This document shows, in pieces, positions 18,993 through 29,745 of a stretch of DNA of 64,000 nucleotides (position 1 is its first letter; each line of letters starts with the position of its first letter). The notes below the pieces were generated by a model. The model did not search any database. It worked only from the letters and a program-made list of their open reading frames with translations, and was not told the origin of the DNA. The stretch spans positions 558,001 through 622,000 of the forward strand of contig NZ_JANHDH010000003.1 of the NCBI RefSeq assembly GCF_026616195.1, given 5' to 3'. This stretch comes from Haloarchaeobius amylolyticus (GTDB taxonomy: Archaea; Halobacteriota; Halobacteria; Halobacteriales; Natrialbaceae). The translations under genes and the position numbers were made by a program.

Positions 18993-20183
18993 ATGGACAT
19001 CAACAACGTCGTCACGACGAACTACCCGACGACCGACGCCGATTCTCGTGTCTCGAAACTCACCGCCCACTTCGAGGACCCCTCGACGCGCGCGGTCGTC
19101 GTCACGGACGACGGTGAGGTACTCGGTGTCGTCACTCGACGGCAGTTCCTCTCCTCGCACCGCAACCCCGACGCGAAGGTTCGCGGGCTGGTCTGGCACG
19201 TCCCCTCGGTCGCCCCCACCGCGGACGTGCGCGAGGTCGCCGGGCTGATGCGGGAGGCCGACTCCGGCCTGCTGCCGGTCGAGGAGGGTGGAGACCTCGT
19301 CGGCGTCGTCACGGTCGACGCCATCGTCGAGGCCGTACGGCCGGCCCTCTCGGACATCTCGGTCGGGGCGGTCACGACCGCCGACCCCATCACGTTCGAA
19401 CCGTCGAACACGGTCGGGGAGGCCATCAACCGCTTCCGCACCGAGCACATCTCGCACCTGCCCATCGTCGAGAACGGCTCGCCGGTCGGCGTCCTCAGCC
19501 TGGTGGACGTGGTGCCCTTCACGGCCCGGAAGACCGAGCGGACCCAGGGCGGCTCCTCCGGCAACGAGTCGACGGGCACCGGCCACGGCGGCTTCGGCAG
19601 CCGGGAGGGCGACTCCGACCGCCTGCTCGACGTGCCCGTCCGGGACTTCATGAGTACGCCCGTCGTGACGGCCGAACCGACCGACTCGTTCGGCCACGCC
19701 GTCGACATGATGCTGGAGCGTGACGTGTCCTCGGTCGTCGTGGTCGAGGACGGCAAGGTCGTCGGCATCGTGACGACCACCGACCTGCTCGACGCGCTCG
19801 TCCGGGAGGCCCCCGGCCGCCGCGCCGTCCAGGTGTACGGGATGGACCTGCTCGACGACATCAGCTACGAGGAGGTCGTCGACCTCATCGAGGGCACGAT
19901 GAAGGACGCCCCGATGAGTCTGCTCGACGCGAAGGTACACCTGCACGAGCACGACGAGACGCTCCGTGGCACCCCGCTCCTGTACGCCCGGATGCGCCTG
20001 TTCACCGACGACGGGCGCTACATCGCCTCCGGCGAGGGCTACGGCGCGAGCCAGGCCATCGCCAGCGCGCGCGACGCGGTCCGCCGGCAGCTCATCGACG
20101 ACAAGACCTACGCCCAGAGCAAGAAGAAGCCGGCGCCCGAGGAGAAGGCCCGGATGCGTGGCTGGACCACCGGCGAGGAATAG
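18993..20183 (+). CDS. Four-CBS protein with HPF/RaiA-like C-terminus (Dri-like ribosome hibernation factor)
   Basis: 396 residues. Four CBS motifs (about 5-55, 62-118, 125-175 and 215-275; the third and fourth split by a Gly/Ser-rich linker) precede a C-terminal domain (about 300-375) ending in ARMRLFTDDGRYIASGEGYG and a helix ASARDAVRRQL. That tail has the beta-alpha-beta look of HPF/RaiA hibernation proteins. The same CBS4-plus-HPF order is known from Dri, found on Pyrobaculum ribosomes, where CBS domains block the large and the tail the small subunit. ATG 18993 is chosen because GAGGTGGTG lies 9 bases upstream. Formerly annotated only as a CBS protein in most genomes. Confidence 0.8.
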   Translation: MDINNVVTTNYPTTDADSRVSKLTAHFEDPSTRAVVVTDDGEVLGVVTRRQFLSSHRNPDAKVRGLVWHVPSVAPTADVREVAGLMREADSGLLPVEEGGDLVGVVTVDAIVEAVRPALSDISVGAVTTADPITFEPSNTVGEAINRFRTEHISHLPIVENGSPVGVLSLVDVVPFTARKTERTQGGSSGNESTGTGHGGFGSREGDSDRLLDVPVRDFMSTPVVTAEPTDSFGHAVDMMLERDVSSVVVVEDGKVVGIVTTTDLLDALVREAPGRRAVQVYGMDLLDDISYEEVVDLIEGTMKDAPMSLLDAKVHLHEHDETLRGTPLLYARMRLFTDDGRYIASGEGYGASQAIASARDAVRRQLIDDKTYAQSKKKPAPEEKARMRGWTTGEE

Positions 20184-20313
20184 GCCGCCAACCAGCGGCT
20201 CGGCACGTCATTTTTCGCGGTTCCGTGGCTTGCTGGCACTCTCGACGGCAACGAACGCTCTCTCCCGGCTCGACGGCAAGTTCAATGGTCGTCGGTGTAC
20301 TCTCTGTACTCGT

Positions 20314-21168
20314 ATGGAACCCACAGAGTCGGACGCCGCCCCCGAGCTCGCGTTCTGGCTCCTGAGCGACGAGACACGGGTCGCCATCCTCCGGGCACTC
20401 TGGGAGACCGGGGACCGGCCCGTCTCATTCAGCGACCTCCGGGAGCGGGTCGGGAACCCCAACAGCGGACAGTTCAACTACCACCTCGGCAAGCTCCGGG
20501 AGCACTTCGTCGCGAAGGGCGAGGACGGCTACGAGCTGACACAGGCGGGCCGGGAGGTCGTCAGGGCGGTCCTCGCGGGGACGCTCACCGAGCAACCGCA
20601 GGTCGACCGGGCCGAGATCGACGGCCACTGCGTCGAGTGCGGCGGGACGCTCGTCGTCCGGTACGACGAGTACGGCATCGTGGAGTGCTCGGCGTGCGGG
20701 GAGACGGTGATGTGGAACGAGTTTCCTCCTGCGGGCCTGTCCGGGCGGTCGCCGGGGGCGGTCGCGGCCGCGTTCGACGAGTGGACCCGGAGTCGCTTCC
20801 ACCTCGCGATGGACGGCATCTGCCCGAACTGTGCCGGCGAGATGTCGATGACGGTGGAGGGCGACCCGGACGCTGGCGGCGTCTCCTCGCACCATCGCTG
20901 TGGGAACTGCAAGTACGAGGCCAGAGCACCCCTGTTCGGGCACGTGGTCAGACACCCTGCCGTGGTCTCGTTCTACTACGACCGCGGCATCGACGTCGCC
21001 GACCTTCCCTACTGGGAGTTGCAGGCACTCGCACGCGAGTTCGACGAGACGGTGTCGACCGAGGACGGCTGGACCGCCACCGTCACCATCGAAGCCGACG
21101 ACGAGTCCCTCCGGCTCACCCTCGACGACAGCCTCGCGGTCACGACCGTCGACTGGTCAGGTCGCTAA
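20314..21168 (+). CDS. Winged-helix regulator with zinc-ribbon domain
   Basis: 284 residues. An ArsR-like winged helix (about 10-85, SDETRVAILRALWE and SGQFNYHLGKLREH) is followed by two Cys4 clusters: HCVECGG/ECSACGE (about 107-130) and GICPNCAG/HRCGNCKYE (about 170-200). The combination is frequent in haloarchaeal regulators (DUF7351-like). DNA binding is expected; the effector is unknown. ATG 20314 matches the start of the winged helix. Confidence 0.82.
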   Translation: MEPTESDAAPELAFWLLSDETRVAILRALWETGDRPVSFSDLRERVGNPNSGQFNYHLGKLREHFVAKGEDGYELTQAGREVVRAVLAGTLTEQPQVDRAEIDGHCVECGGTLVVRYDEYGIVECSACGETVMWNEFPPAGLSGRSPGAVAAAFDEWTRSRFHLAMDGICPNCAGEMSMTVEGDPDAGGVSSHHRCGNCKYEARAPLFGHVVRHPAVVSFYYDRGIDVADLPYWELQALAREFDETVSTEDGWTATVTIEADDESLRLTLDDSLAVTTVDWSGR

Positions 21169-21253
21169 CCAAACGGTTCTTCGGCAACGCGGCTTACAAA
21201 AATCTCATTCTGCTCACACTTATTCCCTCGCGTGGCCTCCGTTCGGGCTGTAG

Positions 21254-21778
21254 ATGACCCGAATACGGACGAACCGGTCGATAGATGCACCCGCGGACGT
21301 GGTCTGGGCGGTCGTGACGGACCCCGAGGTCTACGCGACGGTCGCGCCGAACCTCACCGCGGTCGAGATTGTCGAGGGCGAGGGAGCCGGAATGGTCCGC
21401 CGCTGTACCGACACCGACGGGAACGCGTGGCTGGAGACGGTCACCCACTGGGACGAGGGGCAGAGCTTCGCCGTGGCGGTCGACACCGCCTCCAGCGAGT
21501 TACACAGACGGCTGTTCTCGCGGTTCGAGGGCGAGTGGCGCGTCTCGACGGGGCCCGAGGGCGTCACCGTCACCGTCGCGTTCGACTTCGACACGAAGTA
21601 CGGCCCGCTCGGCTGGCTCGTCGCGAGGTACTTCCAGTACAGGGCCCCGGCGCTGATAGAGGCGATCTTCGACGGCTGGGAGGCCGAGATAGATTCGCGA
21701 CTCGGCGCTGCCGACCACTCCCCCGGAGAGACGGCCGACCCGGAGGACGGGACGCGGACGAACCAGCTCTACCGGTGA
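21254..21778 (+). CDS. SRPBCC (START-like) family protein
   Basis: 174 residues starting MTRIRTNRSIDAPADVVWAVVTDPEVYATVAP, the usual first strand and helix of the polyketide-cyclase/START-like fold; a closing long helix lies near 130-155. The fold binds hydrophobic ligands. No catalytic residues can be named. The next gene starts 40 bp downstream on the same strand. Confidence 0.82.
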   Translation: MTRIRTNRSIDAPADVVWAVVTDPEVYATVAPNLTAVEIVEGEGAGMVRRCTDTDGNAWLETVTHWDEGQSFAVAVDTASSELHRRLFSRFEGEWRVSTGPEGVTVTVAFDFDTKYGPLGWLVARYFQYRAPALIEAIFDGWEAEIDSRLGAADHSPGETADPEDGTRTNQLYR

Positions 21779-21818
21779 ATCGAACCACGACAGCACACGA
21801 CGAAACCACCACAGTACG

Positions 21819-22241
21819 ATGCACGTAGAATCCACGGCACGACAGACGTTCGCACGCAAGACGCTCGGTTCGCTGGTCCTCTGGGGACTGACGGTCTGGC
21901 TGGTCGTGGCCATCATGATACGACTGGTCGGGCACGTCCTGCTCTCGCCGGCGACCCCGCTCGTGGTCGCCGGCTTCTTCGTCTCGGTCGTCCCGATGAT
22001 GGCCCTCGTCACCTACCCCGTCTACCGCTGGGCCGGCATCCCGCACCAGGACCGGGCAACCGCAGCCGCGTTGCTGTCCATCCCCGGGATGTTCCTCGAC
22101 GTCCTCCTCGTCCTGTTCGCGGGGACCGTGTTCCCGCAGATGGAGCAGGACGCGGTCGTCGTCTTCGGGGCGATCCTCCTCTTTGGCTACGCGGTGGTGC
22201 TCCTGACCGGGTTCGTTCCGGCAGGTCGGGAGTCCACGTGA
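21819..22241 (+). CDS. Four-helix membrane protein (DUF5367-like)
   Basis: 140 residues with four hydrophobic segments (about 15-38, 45-65, 80-105 and 112-132) and the motif IPHQDRATAAALLSIPGMFLDVLLV. Small size and topology match the DUF5367 family; no role is known. Probably co-transcribed with the SRPBCC gene. Confidence 0.7.
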   Translation: MHVESTARQTFARKTLGSLVLWGLTVWLVVAIMIRLVGHVLLSPATPLVVAGFFVSVVPMMALVTYPVYRWAGIPHQDRATAAALLSIPGMFLDVLLVLFAGTVFPQMEQDAVVVFGAILLFGYAVVLLTGFVPAGREST

Positions 22242-22370
22242 TCGATAGCAGGGGAGCTAGAGAGCGACATCGGCGCGAAAGAAGGATAGCCACTGGCACG
22301 GAGTGGCTCCACAACCAGCGGTCACACCGGGGCGACCGGGCTGGTTCGCAGGGGTAAACCGGCAGGCTGC

Positions 22371-22625
22371 TCAGTTCAGGTGGCCGCCTTCCTCGAGGTT
22401 CTCCATGACGTCGTCGACGAAGGACTCGACGTCGTCGTAGGGGAAGTCGCCGCCGGGGAGCTTGGTCTGGAGTTCCATCGCCGTCATGGAGAAGTCGCCG
22501 GACTCGAAGCGGGTGCCGGGGCCGTTCGGGAGTGCCGGGACGAGGTCCATCGGGCTGGAGATGGGGTAGTCAGCGCCACCGAAGGCGTCGATCATCTGTT
22601 CTCGAAGATCGTCTTTGTCGACCAT
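22371..22625 (-). CDS. MTH865-like family protein
   Basis: 84 residues starting MVDKDDLREQMIDAFGGADYPISSPMDLVPALPNG. This matches the small helical family named after Methanothermobacter MTH865, whose structure is known but whose function is not. ATG 22625 is used rather than 22631. Strong expression is plausible for these abundant small proteins, but the sequence alone does not show it. Confidence 0.8.
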   Translation of the reverse strand: MVDKDDLREQMIDAFGGADYPISSPMDLVPALPNGPGTRFESGDFSMTAMELQTKLPGGDFPYDDVESFVDDVMENLEEGGHLN

Positions 22626-22697
22626 ACCCACCCTTTCACACAGATAAATAATAAATCCTTGGGTAGTTGGGAGCCGCGCCGGGCGTACCGGGACGGC

Positions 22698-23351
22698 TCA
22701 GGTGCGGATGTGCCCGAACACCGTCGATTCGACCTTCTGGAGGTGTTCGCTCACGGTCCCGACGGAGAGCCCCAGCTGGTCGGCGATGTCCCGATGGGTC
22801 GCCTGCCGCGGGATGTCGTAGTAGCCGAGGTCGAGGGCGACGTCGAGCACCTCTCGCTGGCGGTCGGTCAGCAGGGACACCACCTGCTCTCTCGGGTCCG
22901 GGTACGGACCGATGCGCTCCACGCGCACCGCGAGTTCCCCGGGTATCGCCGCCAGCGCCTCCTGTAGCACCGCGTTCGTCTCGCCGATCATCACGACCTC
23001 GAGCCGGCCGTCGCTGGTGCTCTCGAGCGGGAAGTCGAACAGGACCTCGTGGGTGCGCGGGAGCTGCAGGAACTCCTTCATCTCGGGCGGTGGCCGGGCA
23101 TGCACGTAGGCCAGCCCGCTGCGACCGTCGGCCTGCGAGATGCTGTACCCGAGCACGTCCGCCTCCTCGTCAAGCAGTCGTCGCACCACCTCCAGGTCAC
23201 CCCGGACGCGGCCGAGCAGGACGACGGAGCCGTCGGCGAGGACGTTGAGGTGGTATATCTCCTCGCGTTCGAACGCCGAGTCCGGGTCGAACATCCGGTA
23301 GGCGATGTGCGGGCTGTCCGGTCGCCCGAGCGTGAACGTGACGGCTCTCAT
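22698..23351 (-). CDS. Bat-like HTH_10 transcription regulator
   Basis: 217 residues. The C-terminal 55 residues form the haloarchaeal HTH_10 motif (LLTDRQREVLDVALDLGYYDIPRQATHRDIA, with SVGTVSEHLQKVE as recognition helix). The N-terminal part (about 1-150) is the sensor region seen in bacterio-opsin-activator-type proteins. The start MRAVTF at 23351 is favoured. It stands divergently from the deiodinase-like gene at 23487, its most likely target by position. Confidence 0.87.
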   Translation of the reverse strand: MRAVTFTLGRPDSPHIAYRMFDPDSAFEREEIYHLNVLADGSVVLLGRVRGDLEVVRRLLDEEADVLGYSISQADGRSGLAYVHARPPPEMKEFLQLPRTHEVLFDFPLESTSDGRLEVVMIGETNAVLQEALAAIPGELAVRVERIGPYPDPREQVVSLLTDRQREVLDVALDLGYYDIPRQATHRDIADQLGLSVGTVSEHLQKVESTVFGHIRT

Positions 23352-23486
23352 GCGGTCGCTGGCTCCATCTGCGGCGTTCCCCGGATGCACTGGTACATGT
23401 TCGACGGTCCCACGTAGATATATACTACCGATAGTGCTAGGCAGTTATTGAATCTACCTCCCCGGCATATCCTCACAGTGAGAACG

Positions 23487-24227
23487 ATGACCACGCGACA
23501 GGCGGACAGGCACCGGACCACCGAGCCGACGGACCGCTACAACTACCGCCATTTCGGGCCGGCGTACTACGACTTCAGGACATTCGACGGGCCGAGGCCG
23601 GGTGAGGAGGCACCCGATTTCGAGGCGACCACGCTCGACGGGGAGACGGTGCGGCTCTCCGACTTCGAGGACGAGTGGGTCGTGCTCGAGACCGGGAGCC
23701 TGACGTGCCCCATCACGGATTCGAAGGTCCACGCCATGGACCGGCTCCAGCGACGGTTCGACGACGTGGTGTTCGTGCTGCTGTACACCCGCGAAGCCCA
23801 CCCCGGCGAGCACTACGATGCCCACGGCTCGTTCCAGGAGAAACTCGACCGGGCACGCGAGTTCGCGGCCGAGTACGACGTCGAACGCACGGTCCTGGTG
23901 GACGACGTCGAGGGGACGGCCCACAGGACGTACGGCGGGATGCCGAATTCGGTCCACGTCGTGAACCCCGACGGGGTTGTCGTGATGCGGGGCGACTGGA
24001 ACGACGTGGCGACCGTCGAGGAGGTACTGGAGCACAGAGAACGCGACCGGGTCTACGAGCGCGACATCTACCGGGGACGCCCGCTGTTCTTCACCGAGAA
24101 GAAGGGCGTGGTCCGGGTCCTGGTCGACGCAGGACCGAGAGCGGTCTGGGACTTCGTCAAGCACGCACCGAGTCTCGCGCTGATGCACCTGCGGAAGGAG
24201 TTCAGGAGCAAGCGGTCGAAGCGGTAG
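23487..24227 (+). CDS. Iodothyronine deiodinase-like thioredoxin-fold protein
   Basis: 246 residues. After a polar N-terminus, the thioredoxin-fold core has FEATTLDGETVRLSDFEDEW, then ETGSLTCPITDSK and VLLYTREAHPGEHY. These align by eye with the animal deiodinase signature (GSxTU followed by IEEAH), Cys replacing selenocysteine. A C-terminal extension (about 205-246) is basic and not part of the fold. Prokaryotic members are uncharacterised; redox or dehalogenation chemistry is conceivable. No export signal. ATG 23487 follows the inter-gene promoter region shared with the HTH_10 regulator. Confidence 0.75.
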   Translation: MTTRQADRHRTTEPTDRYNYRHFGPAYYDFRTFDGPRPGEEAPDFEATTLDGETVRLSDFEDEWVVLETGSLTCPITDSKVHAMDRLQRRFDDVVFVLLYTREAHPGEHYDAHGSFQEKLDRAREFAAEYDVERTVLVDDVEGTAHRTYGGMPNSVHVVNPDGVVVMRGDWNDVATVEEVLEHRERDRVYERDIYRGRPLFFTEKKGVVRVLVDAGPRAVWDFVKHAPSLALMHLRKEFRSKRSKR

Positions 24228-24247
24228 CGCGTCGGGGGTGTGCCGGC

Positions 24248-24766
24248 TCAGTCGCACCAGGTCGGGTCGGGCAGGGTCTGTTCGCCATCCGGAACCGTGG
24301 TCTCCGCGAGGATGGCCTGCCAGCCGGACTCGGACCGCCAGACGAGCCGGTACGCCTCGCCCGGGCAGACGTGGTTCAGCGCGCCGTCGCTGAATTCACC
24401 GTCGATGTGGAGGAACTCCCCGCTCTCGACGGTCTCGCCGCCGGTCCAGACGTCGGCCCAGGCGACCTCGTTGCCGTCTCCGTCCACGACGAACAGCCGG
24501 GTCCCATCGGCGGTCGTCCCGCCGACGTGGGTGACGTTCAGGTAGGGGCCGTTGAACACGGTCGTCCCGTTCACGGTGCCGTAGTTTCCCGCCCCCGTCG
24601 GGACGTACTCGACCTCGAACGTCCCGAGTGGTGCCGGCTCGGTCGTCGTCGCCAGCCCCGTCGCGGCCTGGGTCACGAGGATGGCCAGCAGCACCACGAT
24701 TCCCACCAGCAGCACCGTCCCGGTCGTGGGAGACACCGACCGACCCACCTGTCGTCGTCGTACCAT
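24248..24766 (-). CDS. Type IV pilin-like protein
   Basis: 172 residues. A basic start (MVRRRQVGRSVSP) and one hydrophobic helix (TTGTVLLVGIVVLLAILVTQ, about 14-34) make the class III leader and anchor of haloarchaeal pilins cut by PibD. The rest is a beta-rich outer domain with two Cys (HVC and TWC) near the C-terminus that could pair. No other pil gene is nearby, so it is an orphan pilin or pilin-like surface protein. Confidence 0.75.
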   Translation of the reverse strand: MVRRRQVGRSVSPTTGTVLLVGIVVLLAILVTQAATGLATTTEPAPLGTFEVEYVPTGAGNYGTVNGTTVFNGPYLNVTHVGGTTADGTRLFVVDGDGNEVAWADVWTGGETVESGEFLHIDGEFSDGALNHVCPGEAYRLVWRSESGWQAILAETTVPDGEQTLPDPTWCD

Positions 24767-24985
24767 GCCAGCGGTTCACGTGTCAGCGTACTAACTATGA
24801 ACCGATTAAACCGTTCTGTGAACCCTCGAACGTGTCGTTAGGGCTCGAATCGGCCAGACACGAGGGGAGTCCACAGAGCATAGATATATCCGACCCACAC
24901 CTACAGGTAACTGCACAGCCCCGACCGAAGAATCGCCACTCTCACCTGCTTTTTGCGGACGGTTCACAGCCGAGCACCGGCTGAC

Positions 24986-26944
24986 TCAGATGTCCGTGAC
25001 GCGCCGGTACTCGTCGGGGAGCGCCTCGGCGTCCTCGTGGAGCAACGCGACGACGAGGTAGTCCGCGTAGGACTCGAAGTACTCGACGACGGCCGCGATG
25101 CGCGCGGAGTCGACGGCCTCGAGGGAGTCGAGCAGGACCACGGGCACCTCCTCGTACACCTCGTGGGCGAGGTAGCCCGCCAGCGCGAAGGTGAGGCCGG
25201 TGACGGTCCGCTCGGACTCGCTCAGGTGGACGATGGAATCCTCGTAGGTCGCGCCGGTCTCGTCGCTGCGGATGACGTGCAGGTCGAACGTGCTCCGGGT
25301 CACCTCGTCGTCGCCCGCTCGCTTTCGCTCGATCCAGATGCGTTCGACGTTCTCGTACCCGAGGAGGTCCAGCAGTTCGGCCATGTGGTCGTTGAACGAC
25401 TCGACCACGTCGGCCTCCAGCCGGTCGATCTTCGTTCGCTCTGCTTCGAGGTCGGCCGCCACCTGCTCGCGGCGCTCGCGGAGGTCGGCCTCACGTTCTA
25501 GTTCCGCCTCCAGGTCCGATATCTGCTCGGTGAGGTCGGCGCGGCGCTCGTGGAGTCGCCCCAGCTCGAACTCGAGGTCGTTCGCGCGCTCGTGGAGCGC
25601 GACGAGTTCGTCCTCGTCGGCCTCCCGGCGCTCGTCGACCTCGGCCTCGAGTGCGGAGACCTCCGCCTCCAGGTCGTCGCGTCGACGCTCCAGGTCCCCG
25701 ATTCGTCGGCGGCGCTCGGCCAGTTCCATCTCGATGGCCTCGATGTCCTCGCGGAGCGACTCCCGGCGGTCGCGCTTTCGCTCTGCGGCCCGCTTCTCGG
25801 CCTGCACGTCCTCGAGTTCCGAGACCACGGTCGAGCGCTCGGCCCGGGCGTCCTGGTAGGCCGACTGCAACCGGTCGAGCATCCCCTCCAGCTGGTCGGT
25901 CTCGACCGTCGACCCGCAGGTCCAGCACAGTGCCTCGCCGGGGTCGACGGGCCCTGCGTCGGTGTCGAGGCCGGCGCTACCTCCGTCGTCCTCGGCCGAC
26001 CCGTCCTCTTCTCCCTTCTCGACCGCGACCAGCCGGTCGAACAGGTCGGCGTGCTCGCCCTCGAGCATCTCCCGGTTGAACGAGAGCAGGTTCTGGAGCG
26101 TGCTCGTCACCGAGTCGAGCCGGCGCTTGCGCTCGCGGTAGCGCTCCAGGTCTTCCTGTAGCTCGGCGAGTTCGGCCGCCGGTTGCTCGGGGAGTGACTC
26201 GAGTTCCTCGCGCAGGTCACGCTGCTCAGACTCCAGGGACTCGGCGCTCTCGCGCTCGCTCTGGAGCGCGAACCGGACGTCCTCGAGGTCGCCACGGACC
26301 TCGTTCAGGTCGGTGAGGACGTCGTCGACGGACTCGTCGGTCAGGTCTGCCTCGGCGGCCTCGAGTTCGGCCTCCACCGCCGCGAGTTCCGCCTCGGTCT
26401 CCTCGATGTCGGCGTCGACCTCGTTGCGCTGCTGTTCGAGCGTCGGGAGCCGCTCTTTCACGGCCGAAAGCTCCTCCAGCTGGCGGTCGAGTTCCTCCTT
26501 CTGTGCCTCCAGTCGGTTCACCTCGGCCTCGATGGCGTCGGTGTCGACCGGGCGCATCACCAGCTCCCAGAGGTCGTCGCCGCGCTCGACGGCCTGCCTC
26601 GCCGGGTTGTCCTCCAGCAGGAACGCGAACAGGTCCGCCACCTCCGGGTCGTCGAGCAGCGGGTCGCCGCCGAAGCGGACGCCCTCGGGCCCGCGTTCGA
26701 GGCTCCGGGTGTAGGTCGCCTCGGGGGTCTCCAGTTCGACCGACCCCGCCTGCGCGTCGCCCTTCAGCGAGACGCGCTCGCTGCCGAGCGCGGCCATCAG
26801 GGCCTGCAGGAACGAGGTCCGGTTCGTCGCGTTCCGGCCCGCGAGAACCGTCACGCCCGCTGCCAGCTCGACCCGCGTCTCGTCGATGCCGCCGACGTTC
26901 TCGGCCTCCACGCTGACGGCCGGCTCAGGTACCTGCGAACTCAT
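24986..26944 (-). CDS. Archaea-specific SMC-related protein
   Basis: 652 residues. Globular N-terminus with a P-loop region GRNATNRTSFLQALM, a long coiled coil (about 150-545) broken by a CWTCGS zinc-hook-like turn near residue 340, and a C-terminal head with LSESERT (ABC signature) and VVLLDSLEAVD (Walker B). The Walker A lysine is missing (NRTS in place of GKS/T) and the Walker B glutamate is Ser. This is the SMC-like partner gene of rdfA, linked to rod shape in Haloferax volcanii. It starts 48 bp after rdfA, same strand. Confidence 0.87.
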   Translation of the reverse strand: MSSQVPEPAVSVEAENVGGIDETRVELAAGVTVLAGRNATNRTSFLQALMAALGSERVSLKGDAQAGSVELETPEATYTRSLERGPEGVRFGGDPLLDDPEVADLFAFLLEDNPARQAVERGDDLWELVMRPVDTDAIEAEVNRLEAQKEELDRQLEELSAVKERLPTLEQQRNEVDADIEETEAELAAVEAELEAAEADLTDESVDDVLTDLNEVRGDLEDVRFALQSERESAESLESEQRDLREELESLPEQPAAELAELQEDLERYRERKRRLDSVTSTLQNLLSFNREMLEGEHADLFDRLVAVEKGEEDGSAEDDGGSAGLDTDAGPVDPGEALCWTCGSTVETDQLEGMLDRLQSAYQDARAERSTVVSELEDVQAEKRAAERKRDRRESLREDIEAIEMELAERRRRIGDLERRRDDLEAEVSALEAEVDERREADEDELVALHERANDLEFELGRLHERRADLTEQISDLEAELEREADLRERREQVAADLEAERTKIDRLEADVVESFNDHMAELLDLLGYENVERIWIERKRAGDDEVTRSTFDLHVIRSDETGATYEDSIVHLSESERTVTGLTFALAGYLAHEVYEEVPVVLLDSLEAVDSARIAAVVEYFESYADYLVVALLHEDAEALPDEYRRVTDI

Positions 26945-26992
26945 GGTTGCTGGTCGGGTCGTCGATCGGTAAAGTCTTGCTTCGCATCAGTA

Positions 26993-27619
26993 TCATGGCT
27001 CCTTACAGGTACAGCCGCCGCGGTCGAGTAACTCGCCGACGTCGTACGACCGCCCGCACGCAGCGCATGTCACGCTGACGGACACGAGCACGTCGAAGTC
27101 GTCCAGTGCGAGCGAGGAGTTCGCCAGCGAGTCGACCGTCGACTCGGTCACGGCCTCGGTCCGGCTCTGGAGCGCGAACAGCGTGTCCTTCGCCCGGTCG
27201 GTCGGGTCGCCCTCCGGGCCCGTCTCCTTCTCGACGTCGAGGCACTCGCGCAGGTGGGTGTGGACGGTCTGGTGCGAGACGAACGCCTCGCGGACCGCGT
27301 CCACGTCCACGCCCGCACGCGAGAGCCGGTTCTCGACCTGCACGCGCTCCCCGCTGGAGACCGCGTCGTCGGTCAGGGCGTCGTAGGCCGAGGCCACCTC
27401 GCTGCCGAGGGGGTCCTCGCCGGCCTCGCGCATCGCCGCGGTCAGCACGCGCTCGTCGAAGTAGCGCGCGAGTTCGCGCAGGCTGTAGTCGTCGCGGTCG
27501 CGGACCCAGCGCTCTGCGAGTGACTCGTGGACGCCCGCGAGGTCGAACTCGTCTGCGACGCGCCCGACCTTGCAGTCACAGACCCGCGTATCTCCCATCT
27601 CGTCGACTGTAAACGGCAT
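26993..27619 (-). CDS. rdfA: Rod-determining factor RdfA
   Basis: 208 residues. N-terminal CDCKVGRVADEFDL, a helical middle (about 40-160) with SHQTVHTHLRECLDVE, and a C-terminal zinc-type cluster CAACGRSYDVGELLDRGGCTC. These features and the downstream SMC-related gene match RdfA, needed for rod cells in Haloferax volcanii. The start could be 27619 (used) or the inner ATG at 27598 just before CDCK. The gene begins only 19 bp after the stop of the peptide transporter ATPase. Confidence 0.85.
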   Translation of the reverse strand: MPFTVDEMGDTRVCDCKVGRVADEFDLAGVHESLAERWVRDRDDYSLRELARYFDERVLTAAMREAGEDPLGSEVASAYDALTDDAVSSGERVQVENRLSRAGVDVDAVREAFVSHQTVHTHLRECLDVEKETGPEGDPTDRAKDTLFALQSRTEAVTESTVDSLANSSLALDDFDVLVSVSVTCAACGRSYDVGELLDRGGCTCKEP

Positions 27620-27638
27620 GACGGTAAAGGGGTTTCTC

Positions 27639-29744
<2,106 letters not shown>

Positions 29745-29745
29745 C

